A stretch of DNA of 64,000 nucleotides from Paenibacillus sp. R14(2021) (GCF_019431355.1 NZ_CP080269.1:2418001-2482000); one strand, 5' to 3'; shown: positions 1-9,070, numbered from the stretch's first letter. Notes: generated by a model not told the origin, from the sequence alone. Numbers and translations: made by a program.

Positions 1-992
1 GTAACCGCATTCGGCTCGTTCTCGATTTCCGGCTTCATCTCCATTAATTCCATAAAGCGCTCGAAGCCGGTGACGCCTTCTTGCAGCTGCGTACTCATAT
101 GAACCATTCGCTGAACAGGCTCGATCATGAAGCCGATATAGAGCAGAAACGTCACTAAGTCAGCCAAATCAATTGTCTCATGGACGATACTGGCACTGCC
201 TAAGACGATTACGGTGATGGATATCAACTGAATAATCGTTTCGAAGCTATTATAAAATAAGGCCTCGGCTTTGTACGTGCTCTTCCGGCTGGCGAGAAAA
301 CGGTTGTTCTCCAGGTCGAACTTCGCGGTTTCAACGTGCTCGTTGGCAAATGATTTCACGACCCGGATGCCTGATAAGCTGTCCTCGGCCTGCGCGTTAA
401 TGTCTCCGATCCGCTCCTTGTTTCTTCTTAAGGCTTTGTTTAAGCGCTTATTGAAGTACAAGGATAAGATGCCCATAAGGGGCAGGAAGCAGAATACGGC
501 GATCGTTAAAGGCGTGTTAATCATGAATAGAATGATAAATGCGCCGATAAAACGGACGGCGTATTTGACGTAATCCTCCGGTCCGTGGTGGTACAGCTCG
601 GAGACGAGCAGCAGATCGTTCGTAAGACGGGACATCAGCTTGCCTGTCTTCTCTTTATCGTAGAAGCCGAACGAAAGCCGCTGCATATGCGCGAACAGCT
701 CGCTTCGCATATCGCGTTCCATGCGGGCGCCAATCTCATGCCCTTTGTAATCGACGAAGTAATTCCCGGCATTTTGAATGGCGGTCAGCAGAAGCATCAC
801 CCCGCCGACGATATAGACCTTCGTTTGTGCTCCAGACAAGTCGCCTGTCAGCACATCCTTCGTGATGTAGCGGACGAGCAGCGGGAATACCAAAGCGGCA
901 GCAGATACGATAAAGGCACAGCCGAGCACCGCCAGAAACAGTTTAAGATACGGCTTGTAGTACGACATAAATTTTTTTATTGGAAAACGCAT
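1..992 (-). CDS. ABC exporter, fused permease/ATPase (5' part; runs off the window)
   Basis: Only the N-terminal, about 330-residue transmembrane half is present; the ATPase half lies beyond the left edge. The protein starts MRFPIKKFMSYYKPYLKLF at an ATG preceded by AAAGGGG. It shows the alternating hydrophobic segments of a type I exporter and the family stretches SFGFYDKEKTGKLMSRLTND (first coupling region) and ALRRNKERIGDINAQAEDSL, which are typical of half-size MdlB/MsbA-like multidrug or lipid exporters. Such proteins work as homo- or heterodimers in the cytoplasmic membrane and expel lipophilic substrates using ATP. The substrate cannot be told from sequence. A very short ORF with a strong ribosome binding site lies just upstream in the same direction. 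Confidence 0.9.
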   Translation of the reverse strand, partial: MRFPIKKFMSYYKPYLKLFLAVLGCAFIVSAAALVFPLLVRYITKDVLTGDLSGAQTKVYIVGGVMLLLTAIQNAGNYFVDYKGHEIGARMERDMRSELFAHMQRLSFGFYDKEKTGKLMSRLTNDLLLVSELYHHGPEDYVKYAVRFIGAFIILFMINTPLTIAVFCFLPLMGILSLYFNKRLNKALRRNKERIGDINAQAEDSLSGIRVVKSFANEHVETAKFDLENNRFLASRKSTYKAEALFYNSFETIIQLISITVIVLGSASIVHETIDLADLVTFLLYIGFMIEPVQRMVHMSTQLQEGVTGFERFMELMEMKPEIENEPNAV

Positions 993-1049
993 AAGTTACC
1001 CCTTTAAGTGTTTTAGAACACATCCAAGGGGGTACACCGATTATGCACG

Positions 1050-1106
1050 TTAGGTCAGTGTTACACCCTTGTATGCAGCTGCGGTCAGATTCGTCATGTT
1101 TCTCAT
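1050..1106 (-). CDS. Possible 18-residue small ORF / leader peptide
   Basis: An ATG with an AAGGAGG ribosome binding site at ideal spacing opens an 18-codon frame (MRNMTNLTAAAYKGVTLT, then TAA). It ends 57 nt before the ABC exporter start and is read in the same direction. A TATACT element lies a short way upstream. The quality of the ribosome binding site suggests translation, and the position suits a leader peptide that tunes exporter expression, as is known for some antibiotic-resistance ABC genes. It could equally be the stump of a lost gene. No family is recognised. Confidence 0.4.
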   Translation of the reverse strand: MRNMTNLTAAAYKGVTLT

Positions 1107-1212
1107 GTTATTGCCTCCTTGTTCTATATTACTTGTAGTATAAGTGATTTCTTGTTAGAAGAGAACAGTTAGCTGCGCATGACAAGCTTTGGCTTGAACA
1201 AGCTTCATGCAT

Positions 1213-1245
1213 AAGAAAGAGGCCAGCCAGAAATCTGCTGACCTC
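1213..1245 (-). terminator. Rho-independent terminator of the opp operon
   Basis: Reading the minus strand, a GAGG-T-CAGC / GCTG-G-CCTC stem with a 9-nt loop is followed by a T-rich tail (CTTTCTTAT). It lies 26 nt past the oppF stop codon. Confidence 0.7.
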
Positions 1246-1271
1246 GCCTGGCGAGTATCAAAATTTGCCTT

Positions 1272-2246
1272 TCACACGAGATGGCATGCAACGCTGCGAT
1301 CGCTGCCGACATTCCGGAACAGCGGCACCTCTTCGCGGCAGCGGGGTACGGCGTACGGGCACCGCGTATGGAACTTGCAGCCGGAGGGCGGATTCGCCGG
1401 GTTCGGCAATTCGCCGCTCAGCACGATACGCTCGCGCTTCAGCTTCGGAATCGGGACGGGAACGGCCGACAGGAGCGCCTTCGTATACGGATGCAGCGGC
1501 TCGCGGAACAACTCGTCGCGCGATGCCGTCTCCATCATCGAGCCCAGATACATAACCCCTATCCGCGAACATAAATGCTCAACCACGCTCAGATCATGAG
1601 AGATGAACAAATACGTGAGCCCGCTCTTCTCCTGCATGCTGCGGAACAGGTTAATGATCTGTGCTTGGATCGACACGTCCAGCGCCGAGACCGGCTCATC
1701 CGCGATGATCAAATCGGGATTCAAGACCAGCGCCCTTGCAATGCCGACGCGCTGGCGCTGACCGCCGGAGAACTCATTGGGGAAGCGGTCGATATGGTAC
1801 GACGACAAGCCGCAGGCTGCCAGAACTTCAAGCACGCGGGCGCGAACGTCGGCTCGCAGCACGAGGCCGTGCTCGATCAGCGCCTCGCCGATCGCGTCTC
1901 CAATACGGACGCGCGGGTTGAGCGAGCTGTAGGGATCCTGGAAGATCAGCTGCATCTTCGGACGAAGCAGGCGCAGCTCCTCAGGAGGCAGCCCGTGCAG
2001 ATCGATCCCTTTGAATTTCACTTCGCCGTCGGTCTTGTCCGTCAGCCTCAGAATCGTACGGCCTACCGTGCTCTTCCCGCTGCCCGACTCGCCGACAAGG
2101 CCGAAGGTTTCTCCGCGTTTAATGGAGAAGCTGATATCGTCGACTGCTTTTACGCTGCCGACCGTGCGGCTGAACAGACCTTCTTTGATCGGAAAATACT
2201 TCTTGAGCCTGTTCACCTCAAGCAGCGGCTGTTGTTCCTCAGACAT
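1272..2246 (-). CDS. oppF: Oligopeptide/dipeptide ABC importer ATPase, OppF/DppF type
   Basis: ATP-binding subunit of an oligopeptide importer, 324 residues, last gene of a five-gene operon. It has a Walker A motif GESGSGKST, Q-loop FQDPYSSLNP, signature FSGGQRQR, Walker B LIIADEPVSALD and switch SHDLSVV. The C-terminal OppD/F extension carries the cysteine-rich part CKFHTRCP...C...ACH that in this family can hold an iron-sulfur cluster. The start MSEEQQPLLEV was chosen because it overlaps the oppD stop by 8 nt, indicating translational coupling; a longer upstream reading lies inside oppD and has no family similarity. It pairs with OppD to energise transport through OppBC. Confidence 0.95.
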   Translation of the reverse strand: MSEEQQPLLEVNRLKKYFPIKEGLFSRTVGSVKAVDDISFSIKRGETFGLVGESGSGKSTVGRTILRLTDKTDGEVKFKGIDLHGLPPEELRLLRPKMQLIFQDPYSSLNPRVRIGDAIGEALIEHGLVLRADVRARVLEVLAACGLSSYHIDRFPNEFSGGQRQRVGIARALVLNPDLIIADEPVSALDVSIQAQIINLFRSMQEKSGLTYLFISHDLSVVEHLCSRIGVMYLGSMMETASRDELFREPLHPYTKALLSAVPVPIPKLKRERIVLSGELPNPANPPSGCKFHTRCPYAVPRCREEVPLFRNVGSDRSVACHLV

Positions 2247-3222
2247 GCGCAATCGCCTCCTCATACAGCCAGCAGGCAACCTTCTGCTCATTGCCGACAT
2301 CCAACAGCTGCGGCTGCTTGGTCTTGCAGATGTCCATGCAGTGCGCGCACCGATCGTGAAAGTAACAAGAAGGCACGAGCTCCAGCGGATTCGGCACCTG
2401 ACCCGGAATGGAATACAGCTCCTCTTGGCGCTGATTAATGATCGGCTTGGATTTCAGCAAGCCCTTCGTGTACGGATGCTTCGGATTCCCGAATAAAGCG
2501 ACCACTTCGCCTTCCTCCACGACCTTGCCCGCGTACATGACAACGACGTAATCCGCCATCTCTGCCACGACGCCGAGATCATGCGTAATCAGCAGAATCG
2601 ACATGTCGGACTCTTCCCTGAACCTGCGCAGCATATCGAGAATTTGCGCTTGAATCGTGACGTCCAGCGCGGTCGTCGGTTCGTCGGCAATAAGCAGCTT
2701 GGGCCCGCATGAGATCGCGATGGCAATCATGATGCGCTGCAGCATACCCCCGCTTAGTTCATGCGGATACGAGTCCATGATCTGCTCCGCGCGCGAAATC
2801 CCTACCTCGCCGATCAGTTCGATCGCCCGCTTCCGGGCCGCCTTCTTGCTCATTTTGCGGTGCTCGATCAGCGGTTCCATCAGCTGCTCGCCGATTTTGA
2901 GCACGGGATTGAGCGAGGTCATCGGCTCTTGGAAGATCATAGCGATCTCATTGCCGCGAATCGTGCGAATCTCATTACGGCTTAATTGAAGCAGGTCCTC
3001 GCCGTTAAACCCAATGCTTCCGCCTGCAACTTCGCCCGCCGGACCTTCGATTAAGCCCATGATCGACATCGCCGTAATGCTCTTGCCGCTGCCGGACTCG
3101 CCGACGATACAGACAATTTCGCCTTTGCGGACTTGCAAGCTGACATCGTCAACGGCTCTGACGATGCCTCCTTCGGTCTTGAAATATGTTCTTAAATGCT
3201 CGATGTCAAGGATGTTATCCAT
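2239..3222 (-). CDS. oppD: Oligopeptide/dipeptide ABC importer ATPase, OppD type
   Basis: First ATPase of the peptide importer, 327 residues. Walker A is GESGSGKSI, the Q-loop IFQEPMTSLNP, the signature LSGGMLQR (usual for OppD) and Walker B LLIADEPTTALD, followed by ITHDLGVV. The C-terminal CYFHDRC...C...C motif matches the OppD/F extension. It forms the nucleotide-binding heterodimer with OppF. It starts 11 nt after oppC ends and overlaps the oppF start, so all ATPase and permease genes are co-translated. Confidence 0.95.
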   Translation of the reverse strand: MDNILDIEHLRTYFKTEGGIVRAVDDVSLQVRKGEIVCIVGESGSGKSITAMSIMGLIEGPAGEVAGGSIGFNGEDLLQLSRNEIRTIRGNEIAMIFQEPMTSLNPVLKIGEQLMEPLIEHRKMSKKAARKRAIELIGEVGISRAEQIMDSYPHELSGGMLQRIMIAIAISCGPKLLIADEPTTALDVTIQAQILDMLRRFREESDMSILLITHDLGVVAEMADYVVVMYAGKVVEEGEVVALFGNPKHPYTKGLLKSKPIINQRQEELYSIPGQVPNPLELVPSCYFHDRCAHCMDICKTKQPQLLDVGNEQKVACWLYEEAIAHV

Positions 3223-3233
3223 GCTGCGTACAC

Positions 3234-4157
3234 CTACCTTTTCTGCTTGGGATCCAAAACATCCCTCAGCCCGTCGCCAAACACATTAATGGCGATAACG
3301 GTCGCGAAGATCGAGAACCCCGGCGGAATCCACAGCCAAGGATGATCCTGAAAATCAATAATCGTATTCGCCGCATCAATCATATTGCCCCACGTCGGCG
3401 TTGGCGCATTGACGCCTAGACCGAAGTAGCTGAGCACGGATTCGTATAGAATGGCACCGCCAATGTTCAAGGTCGCAATAACGATGAGCAGCGGCATTAA
3501 ATTCGGCAGCAGGTGGTTGAACAGCTTGCGGCGGTCGCGAAGACCGAGAACGACGGTCGCCTGCATATACTCGCGCTCCCGCAGGCTGAGCATCTGCCCC
3601 CGAACGATTCGCGCAAGGCCCGGCCACCCAACAACGCTGAGCATCAGCACGACAATGTACAAGCGATACTCCGTCGGCACCTTCCATTCCGAGAGCAGCG
3701 CGCCGAGAATGAACAGAAGCGGAAGACTTGGAATCGTGAGCAGCAGGTCGGCAATGCGCATGATGATTTGATCGGCAATCCCTCTGTAATAACCGGCAAT
3801 GATGCCGAATAGAGAGCCAACGAATACAGACAGAACCATCGAAATCAAACCAACGGATAATGAAATCCGCCCCGCTTGCAGCACGCGAGTGAGTACGTCG
3901 CGTCCCAGCGCATCCGTGCCGAGCCAGTGCTTGAGATTTGGTGCTTTATTCATGAATGCCATGTGAATCTTGTTATCCGTATAAGGAGAAAATAGCGGTC
4001 CGATAAAGCAAGCTATGAACATGAACGCCACAACGACAAAACCGAGAACGGCTAGTTTATTCTTCAGCAGCCGTCTCAGGGACTGCTTCCATAACGAAGT
4101 GGATACGGACTTAACGGCGGATCTCGCCTTCTCAGCCTCTCCCGTAATCGTTGACAT
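3234..4157 (-). CDS. oppC: Oligopeptide ABC importer permease, OppC type
   Basis: Inner-membrane permease, 307 residues. The N-terminal soluble stretch is followed by the OppC-type first transmembrane segment (LGFVVVAFMFIACFIGPLF), then the conserved phrase HWLGTDALGRDVLTRVL and the BPD_transp_1 domain with its EAA-like loop around QATVVLGLRDRRKLFNHLLPN. The C-terminus NVFGDGLRDVLDPKQ is the OppC hallmark. It pairs with OppB to form the channel. An AGGAGGATAGGAAG ribosome binding site precedes the ATG; the gene begins 12 nt after oppB. Confidence 0.95.
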   Translation of the reverse strand: MSTITGEAEKARSAVKSVSTSLWKQSLRRLLKNKLAVLGFVVVAFMFIACFIGPLFSPYTDNKIHMAFMNKAPNLKHWLGTDALGRDVLTRVLQAGRISLSVGLISMVLSVFVGSLFGIIAGYYRGIADQIIMRIADLLLTIPSLPLLFILGALLSEWKVPTEYRLYIVVLMLSVVGWPGLARIVRGQMLSLREREYMQATVVLGLRDRRKLFNHLLPNLMPLLIVIATLNIGGAILYESVLSYFGLGVNAPTPTWGNMIDAANTIIDFQDHPWLWIPPGFSIFATVIAINVFGDGLRDVLDPKQKR

Positions 4158-4169
4158 CTTCCTATCCTC

Positions 4170-5123
4170 CTACAGCTTGACCCGCGGATCGGCGACATGG
4201 TACAGAAGGTCCGATACCAGCGTGCCGATGACGGTCAAGATCGCGATAAGCAGCGTGAATCCCTGGAGCAGCGGATAATCCCGCAATCCAAAGGATTGCA
4301 TATAAAGCTGACCGATTCCCGGCCAGTTGAATATTCGTTCAATAATAATCGATCCGCCGAACAAACCCGGCAGCTCGAAGCCGACCAGCGTAATGGCGGG
4401 CAGCAGCGCATTGCGCAGCGCATGGGTGAACAGTACCTTGCGTTCCTTCAAGCCTTTGGCGCGGGCCGTGCGGATATAATCCTGCTTGATGATATCGATC
4501 ATGTTGCTTCGGAAGTAGCGCGTCAACGATCCGACGCCAAGCAAGGTCAGGACGACCACCGGGAGCAGCATGTGACGCATGACTTCCTTGATATAAGCCA
4601 TACCCGTCGCATTGCTTCCCGTGGTCAGCATGCCGCCGGGCGGCAGCCACTTCAAGTCGACCGCGAAGATTTTAATAAGAAACAGCCCGATGAAGAACGA
4701 CGGAATCGACAAGGCGGCGAAGAGCCCCAGCATGACGATCGTATCGAACCACGAATACTGCTTGTAGGCAGCGACCACGCCCACGACCACCGCGATCAGC
4801 CACGTCAAGAAGGTAGACACGATCGCAAGCAGGAACGAATTCCAGATATATTCGTTAAATAACGTCAATACGGGCTTCTGCTGCGACAACGAATAGCCGA
4901 AGTCGCCGTGGAAAGCGTTCTTCATCCAGAGCGCGTATCGTTCGATCACGGGTTTATTCAGCCCGTAGATTTCCCGCAGCTCCGCCTTGCGCTCCGGCGT
5001 CAGCTTAATATTTCCCGTTATGAAATCGCCCGGCGTTAAAGCGTATAGGCAAAAAACGAGAAAAGAAGCCGCGAATAAGATGAGGATCATATAGATGACC
5101 CGCTTCGTAATGTACGTGCTCAT
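4170..5123 (-). CDS. oppB: Oligopeptide ABC importer permease, OppB type
   Basis: Inner-membrane permease, 317 residues. It begins MSTYITKRVIYMILILF with the OppB N-terminal membrane anchor, has PGDFITG and a periplasm-facing loop, and ends SDLLYHVADPRVKL, the typical OppB/DppB tail. The EAA loop is YIRTARAKGLKERKVLFTHA. It forms the transport channel with OppC. A GGAGTCGATT ribosome binding site precedes the start. It is separated from oppA by a 68-nt spacer holding a strong hairpin. Confidence 0.95.
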   Translation of the reverse strand: MSTYITKRVIYMILILFAASFLVFCLYALTPGDFITGNIKLTPERKAELREIYGLNKPVIERYALWMKNAFHGDFGYSLSQQKPVLTLFNEYIWNSFLLAIVSTFLTWLIAVVVGVVAAYKQYSWFDTIVMLGLFAALSIPSFFIGLFLIKIFAVDLKWLPPGGMLTTGSNATGMAYIKEVMRHMLLPVVVLTLLGVGSLTRYFRSNMIDIIKQDYIRTARAKGLKERKVLFTHALRNALLPAITLVGFELPGLFGGSIIIERIFNWPGIGQLYMQSFGLRDYPLLQGFTLLIAILTVIGTLVSDLLYHVADPRVKL

Positions 5124-5142
5124 AATCGACTCCTTAACCTGT

Positions 5143-5174
5143 TATTCCCTGCCCGAGAGCTCGGGCAGGGAATA
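5143..5174 (-). promoter_or_regulatory. Intercistronic hairpin between oppA and oppB
   Basis: A perfect 14-bp inverted repeat with a 4-nt loop (arms 5143-5156 and 5161-5174). There is no T tract on the minus strand after it, so it is more likely a partial terminator or an mRNA 3'-end stabiliser that keeps oppA expression above oppBCDF than a full stop signal. Confidence 0.7.
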
Positions 5175-5191
5175 GCGTTTCTTGGTGGCCG

Positions 5192-6940
5192 TTATTGGCC
5201 GAGTGTCCAGTCCGGCAAGCTTGGAGCAAGACCGTTGAACGGGCTGACGCTGACATTCTGAATACGTCCGTTATAAGCGTAGACGCTCTTCTTGTAGCTC
5301 GTGAAGATAACAGGCAGATCATCATTCAGCAGCTTGTAAATATCTTTGTAAATGGCTTTGCGCTCATCGATGTTCGTCGTCGCCAAGCCCTTGTCGTACA
5401 GTTCTTTGAATTTCGGATTGTTGTAGCCTTTAATTTCTCCATCCACGAATTGAAGCAGTCCGTCCGATGGATCGGTCAAGAGCGACGTGGAGAAGGATAC
5501 GAGATCGTAATCCCCGCCTTCGACTTTGGAGACGAGGGCATTGAAATCCGCAAATACTTCGGGCTCGAACTTGATACCGAGCGCTTCATAATCTTCTTTC
5601 GCGATGGCGATGAAGATATCCGTGTCCGGCTTCTTGGATCCGAGGTAGTGGATCATCAGCTTCTTGCCGTCTTTCTCGCGGATGCCGCCCGCGCCTACTT
5701 TCCAGCCGGCTTCGTCCAGAAGCTGCTTCGCTTTGTCCGGATCATACTTATATGGATTCATGCCATCCTCCGTGTAGGACCACGAGATCGAAGAGGACGG
5801 GATGTTGGCGATTGCGCCTGCGCCTTGGTTCGCATCGACGTAAATGCTCTGACGATCCAGTCCATAGGTTAATGCTTGACGAACCTTCTTATCCTGCAGC
5901 GCTGGATGCTCTAGATTCACTTGCAGGTAACCGTAGTTGCTTGGCGTATAAGGAAGAATATTGGCGAAGCCGAGCGCCTTCAGCTTATCGATGTTTTCCT
6001 TCGTCGCGCTGAACGAAGCGTAGTCGACCTCGCCTGTTTCAAGGTACTGCCACGTATCGCCTGCGGCCGTTTTATAAATGAAATGCGCTGTCTTCGGTTT
6101 GCCTTGGAAGTAATTCTCGTTAGCGATCATCCGAACTTCTTGACCCGGAATGAACTTCTCCAGCTTGTACGGTCCGTTGCCAAGCGGGCTGCCGCTAAGC
6201 TTCTTCATGTAGTCCAGCTGACCTTGCTTGTAGTCCTTGCCGTAATAGGCCTTGGACAGTACGTCTGAACCAAGCAGCGTCAGGGCGCTTGCGTTCGGCT
6301 TCGTAAGCGTCACGGAGATCGTCTGCGGATCGATGACTTTAATGCCTTCGATGCTCTTCGCAGTTCCTGCTTTATACGCATCGCTTCCTTTAACCAGCAG
6401 CGTGTTGACCTGAGAGTCACCGTCATAGGACTTATCGAATAGGATTGTCCATGTGAATGCGACGTCGTCGGCCGTCATCGGCGAGCCGTCGCTGAATTTC
6501 AAATCCTTGCGAAGATGATACGTATAAGTCAAGCTATCCGCGGACACATCCCATTTCTCTGCCAGCCCGGGGATCGGAAGTCCTTTATCGTCGACTTTGA
6601 CAAGCGGCGTGTAGAGCAGCGACGAGACGTTGCCGTCATACCCGCTTTGTTGGAAGTAAGGCGTGAACGCACCGCTCGGATCGGTCAAGCCCACAATAAT
6701 TGTGTCCGTACGCTGTTTAGCGGTGTCCGGAAGCTTGGACATGTCCGAGGCCTTAATCAGCCCCGAAGCATCGGACCCCGGGTTTGGCGTGCTTGTATTT
6801 GCGGTATTGCCCGGTGCCGTTTGGTTTGTGCCTGCGCCCGGTGTGTTTCCGCTACCAGCATTGTCGTTGTTTCCGCAAGCGGAAAGGAGTAACGCGCTTG
6901 CAAGTATGGCTGTGGATAGAGTTGCGATTCTTTTCTTCAT
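5192..6940 (-). CDS. oppA: Peptide-binding lipoprotein of the Opp importer
   Basis: Extracellular solute-binding protein family 5, 582 residues. The signal peptide MKKRIATLSTAILASALLLSAC ends in a LSAC lipobox, so the mature protein is anchored to the membrane through a lipidated cysteine. A Ser/Thr/Gly/Pro-rich linker follows. Family-5 features include YTYHLRKDLKFSDGSPMTADDVAFTW in pieces, GNGPYKLEKFIPGQ and the repeated ligand-pocket segments. It captures peptides for OppBC. First gene of the operon, with AGGAGGGTATC before the ATG and a near-consensus promoter upstream. Nickel or plant-derived opine binding cannot be excluded from sequence. Confidence 0.93.
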   Translation of the reverse strand: MKKRIATLSTAILASALLLSACGNNDNAGSGNTPGAGTNQTAPGNTANTSTPNPGSDASGLIKASDMSKLPDTAKQRTDTIIVGLTDPSGAFTPYFQQSGYDGNVSSLLYTPLVKVDDKGLPIPGLAEKWDVSADSLTYTYHLRKDLKFSDGSPMTADDVAFTWTILFDKSYDGDSQVNTLLVKGSDAYKAGTAKSIEGIKVIDPQTISVTLTKPNASALTLLGSDVLSKAYYGKDYKQGQLDYMKKLSGSPLGNGPYKLEKFIPGQEVRMIANENYFQGKPKTAHFIYKTAAGDTWQYLETGEVDYASFSATKENIDKLKALGFANILPYTPSNYGYLQVNLEHPALQDKKVRQALTYGLDRQSIYVDANQGAGAIANIPSSSISWSYTEDGMNPYKYDPDKAKQLLDEAGWKVGAGGIREKDGKKLMIHYLGSKKPDTDIFIAIAKEDYEALGIKFEPEVFADFNALVSKVEGGDYDLVSFSTSLLTDPSDGLLQFVDGEIKGYNNPKFKELYDKGLATTNIDERKAIYKDIYKLLNDDLPVIFTSYKKSVYAYNGRIQNVSVSPFNGLAPSLPDWTLGQ

Positions 6941-7014
6941 GATACCCTCCTAGAGTACGGCTTTATTTAAGCCAGGGTTTAATCCCGATAGATTTACTCA
7001 GCATTCTTTGTCTT

Positions 7015-7043
7015 ATTATAGGCAGGAGAATTGGTTCTGTAAA
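7015..7043 (-). promoter_or_regulatory. Sigma-A promoter of the opp operon
   Basis: On the minus strand TTTACA (7043-7038) and TATAAT (7020-7015) are separated by exactly 17 nt. The -10 is perfect. It lies 74 nt upstream of the oppA start codon. Confidence 0.75.
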
Positions 7044-7132
7044 TAGAGAACTCGAATAAATTTCTTCTTGAGAAGAATAATTATTTAGTTCATCATAAAA
7101 AGACCTCCGCACGAAGTTAACGCAGCATAAAG

Positions 7133-7171
7133 AACCGCACCCCATCGTCCTTTCACGATGCGGGAGCGGTT
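7133..7171 (-). terminator. Terminator after the ArsR-like gene
   Basis: Long hairpin on the minus strand with arms AACCGC-CCC-CATCGT and ACGATG-GGG-GCGGTT (two small mismatches) and a short CTTT tail, 17 nt past the stop codon of the upstream regulator gene. Confidence 0.7.
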
Positions 7172-7188
7172 GATTCAAATAGCGTTTA

Positions 7189-8103
7189 TTAAGCCATGCC
7201 CTGCTCGATATAACCCATGATTTTGCTATGAATCTGCTCCAAGGCGCCTGTTCGGAGGCTGTATGCCGTCAGCGTCTCTCCTTCGAAGTGGGCCGTAAGC
7301 AGGCCGGCGTTGCGAAGCTTGGAGATATGGTCATGCGTGATCCCCTTCGATAATTCCATGTGGCGCACGATTTCGATAAACGAACGCGGTCCTTGGCGAA
7401 GATACTTTAATATCTTCAGCCGGCTCTTCTCCGCCACGCTTCGGATCATCCGGTATTCATGCGGCGTCAGGAAATCCTCGTCGCCCAAGTAAATTCTGGC
7501 CGCGTAATGACAGAGGGTTACTTTGCCGAAATAGCTGACAACATTGATCGGCTGAAAATGATACTGCGGCATAAGGATGATCTGCTTCAGCTCGTTCATC
7601 GGCGCAAACTGCAGCCCGTTTGTCGTTTCGTCGACGAACGCGAACGGATCGGACGCAGGAAGCGCTTGCTTCCGCTTCATCGCTTCTACGTGAAGCCGCT
7701 CTATAATTTCCGGATCGACATGCTGCATATATTGCTCATTCCACTGCTGGAACAGCCTGACCGTGCGATCGCGGAAATCGCCCATATGTGCAGGAAACAG
7801 ATTGCTGTATGGCGACATTAATTCATATAAGTCCCCTGCCGCCATCCCCTTGAGCCACTCGACGAAATCGGCGGCATCTTCGCCTGGACAGAGATGCACA
7901 AGCAGATACGTCAACTTCCAATCGCCATCTATTCCAATGCCGTCCAGCAGATCGGATAATTCAGGCGTTATCCGCTGCTGGACCTGCTGAGCCCAAGACG
8001 GAGATAGATCAAGCTTCTTATGTGACTTACGGCAAATATAGGCATGCAAGCTGCCCATGACTTCGAATAATGGTTTGAATCTCACATCCAAGCTGTACGC
8101 CAA
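7189..8103 (-). CDS. ArsR-like winged-helix transcriptional regulator
   Basis: About 304 residues. The C-terminal third is an ArsR/SmtB-type winged helix (SVAEKSRLKILKYLRQGPRS, then HMELSKGITHDHISKLRNAG). The large N-terminal part, starting AYSLDVRFKPLFEVMGSLHAYICRK in pieces, matches a group of Bacillales regulators whose ligand is unknown. The start chosen is a TTG (8103) with AGAGGGGGT upstream, because family members begin near this sequence and the neighbouring terminator lies before it; an ATG at 8145 or further upstream codons are possible but have poor ribosome binding sites. No metal-binding cysteines of classic ArsR proteins are seen, so it is unlikely to be a metal sensor. Confidence 0.75.
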   Translation of the reverse strand: MAYSLDVRFKPLFEVMGSLHAYICRKSHKKLDLSPSWAQQVQQRITPELSDLLDGIGIDGDWKLTYLLVHLCPGEDAADFVEWLKGMAAGDLYELMSPYSNLFPAHMGDFRDRTVRLFQQWNEQYMQHVDPEIIERLHVEAMKRKQALPASDPFAFVDETTNGLQFAPMNELKQIILMPQYHFQPINVVSYFGKVTLCHYAARIYLGDEDFLTPHEYRMIRSVAEKSRLKILKYLRQGPRSFIEIVRHMELSKGITHDHISKLRNAGLLTAHFEGETLTAYSLRTGALEQIHSKIMGYIEQGMA

Positions 8104-8232
8104 CGTCCGCACCCCCTCTCTATCTGCTATTATAGGTGCGTTCATCGCTGTGTTCCACTTCGATTTTTTCTCAGCTGGACTCATATGTCCAAGCGGAAGA
8201 GGCATAATGGGATATGCTGCATATGTATACGA

Positions 8233-8267
8233 CAAGAAACACGGTACCTGAAGGTCCGTGTTTCTTG
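8233..8267 (-). terminator. Terminator after the short-chain dehydrogenase gene
   Basis: Perfect 12-bp stem CAAGAAACACGG / CCGTGTTTCTTG, extended inside by ACCT/AGGT. It lies 33 nt past the dehydrogenase stop. The T tract is weak, but the stem is strong. Confidence 0.65.
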
Positions 8268-8299
8268 CGCAACGCTTCGCGGCCGATGGAGGCCAGCTC

Positions 8300-9070
8300 T
8301 TATGTCCGGTACACTGGGGCGCCGAACGGGGAGGAGCCCGCGCCGCCGTCTACGCTGATTTCTGCGCCTTGGACGAAAGCCGCATCGTCGGAGGCCAAGA
8401 ACAAGGCAACGTTCGCGATATCCTGCGGTTCACCGAGGCGGTTAAGCGGGATCGAACGCGTGAGCTTCGACTCGAATTGCGCCAGCCCTTCCGGCTGCCC
8501 CCAAATCGGCGTCCGCGTCGCACCCGGCGATACCGTGTTCACACGAATGCCGCGAGGCGAAAGTTCGGATACGAGCACTCTCGCCATGCTGCTGACAGCC
8601 CCTTTACTCGCCGCATAGGCGGCATAACCCGGGCTTCCTGCTTTCGCAAGCACAGAGCTGTTCAAGATGATTGATGCGCCGGATGTCAAATACGGCAGGG
8701 CAGCTTGAACGGTGAAGAAGACGCCGGATACGTTAATTTTCATAATATTATCGAAAACGGAAGGCTCCGTTGCCCCAGCCGGCGTATTTCCGGCAATGCC
8801 TGCATTTGCAAATACGATGTCCAGCCTGCCAAATCGTTCCACGGCTGCGGCAGTGGCTTTCTCGATACTCGGTTGATCCGTCGTATCCGCTTGAACCGCA
8901 AAGCCGTTATCTTCACCGAGCTCCTTTAACGCCGCGTTCAGCGTCTCCTGATTCCGGCCGGTAATAACGACTTTAGCCCCTTCTGCAATGAACAATTTGG
9001 CCGTTGCCAGGCCGATGCCGCTGTTGCCTCCTGTAATCAATGCAACTTTTCCGTTTAATTTACCCATCAT
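8300..9070 (-). CDS. Short-chain dehydrogenase/reductase
   Basis: Classical SDR of 256 residues (normal length). It has the NAD(P) motif TGGNSGIG, the NAG strand motif (VFANAGIAG), the catalytic Ser in LNSSVLAK and YAAYAASKG supplying Tyr and Lys, and the PG motif VNTVSPGATRTPI. It should oxidise or reduce an alcohol/ketone substrate in the cytoplasm; TGRN after the second strand suggests an NADPH preference. It lies 82 nt downstream of a tetR gene read in the same direction, an arrangement typical of TetR-controlled SDRs. GGGAGAGATTA precedes two adjacent ATGs; either may start. Confidence 0.9.
   Translation of the reverse strand: MMGKLNGKVALITGGNSGIGLATAKLFIAEGAKVVITGRNQETLNAALKELGEDNGFAVQADTTDQPSIEKATAAAVERFGRLDIVFANAGIAGNTPAGATEPSVFDNIMKINVSGVFFTVQAALPYLTSGASIILNSSVLAKAGSPGYAAYAASKGAVSSMARVLVSELSPRGIRVNTVSPGATRTPIWGQPEGLAQFESKLTRSIPLNRLGEPQDIANVALFLASDDAAFVQGAEISVDGGAGSSPFGAPVYRT

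Noticed and set aside
6963-7178. 71-codon minus frame between oppA and the ArsR-like gene
   Set aside because: It starts inside a terminator hairpin and runs through the opp promoter; no ribosome binding site.
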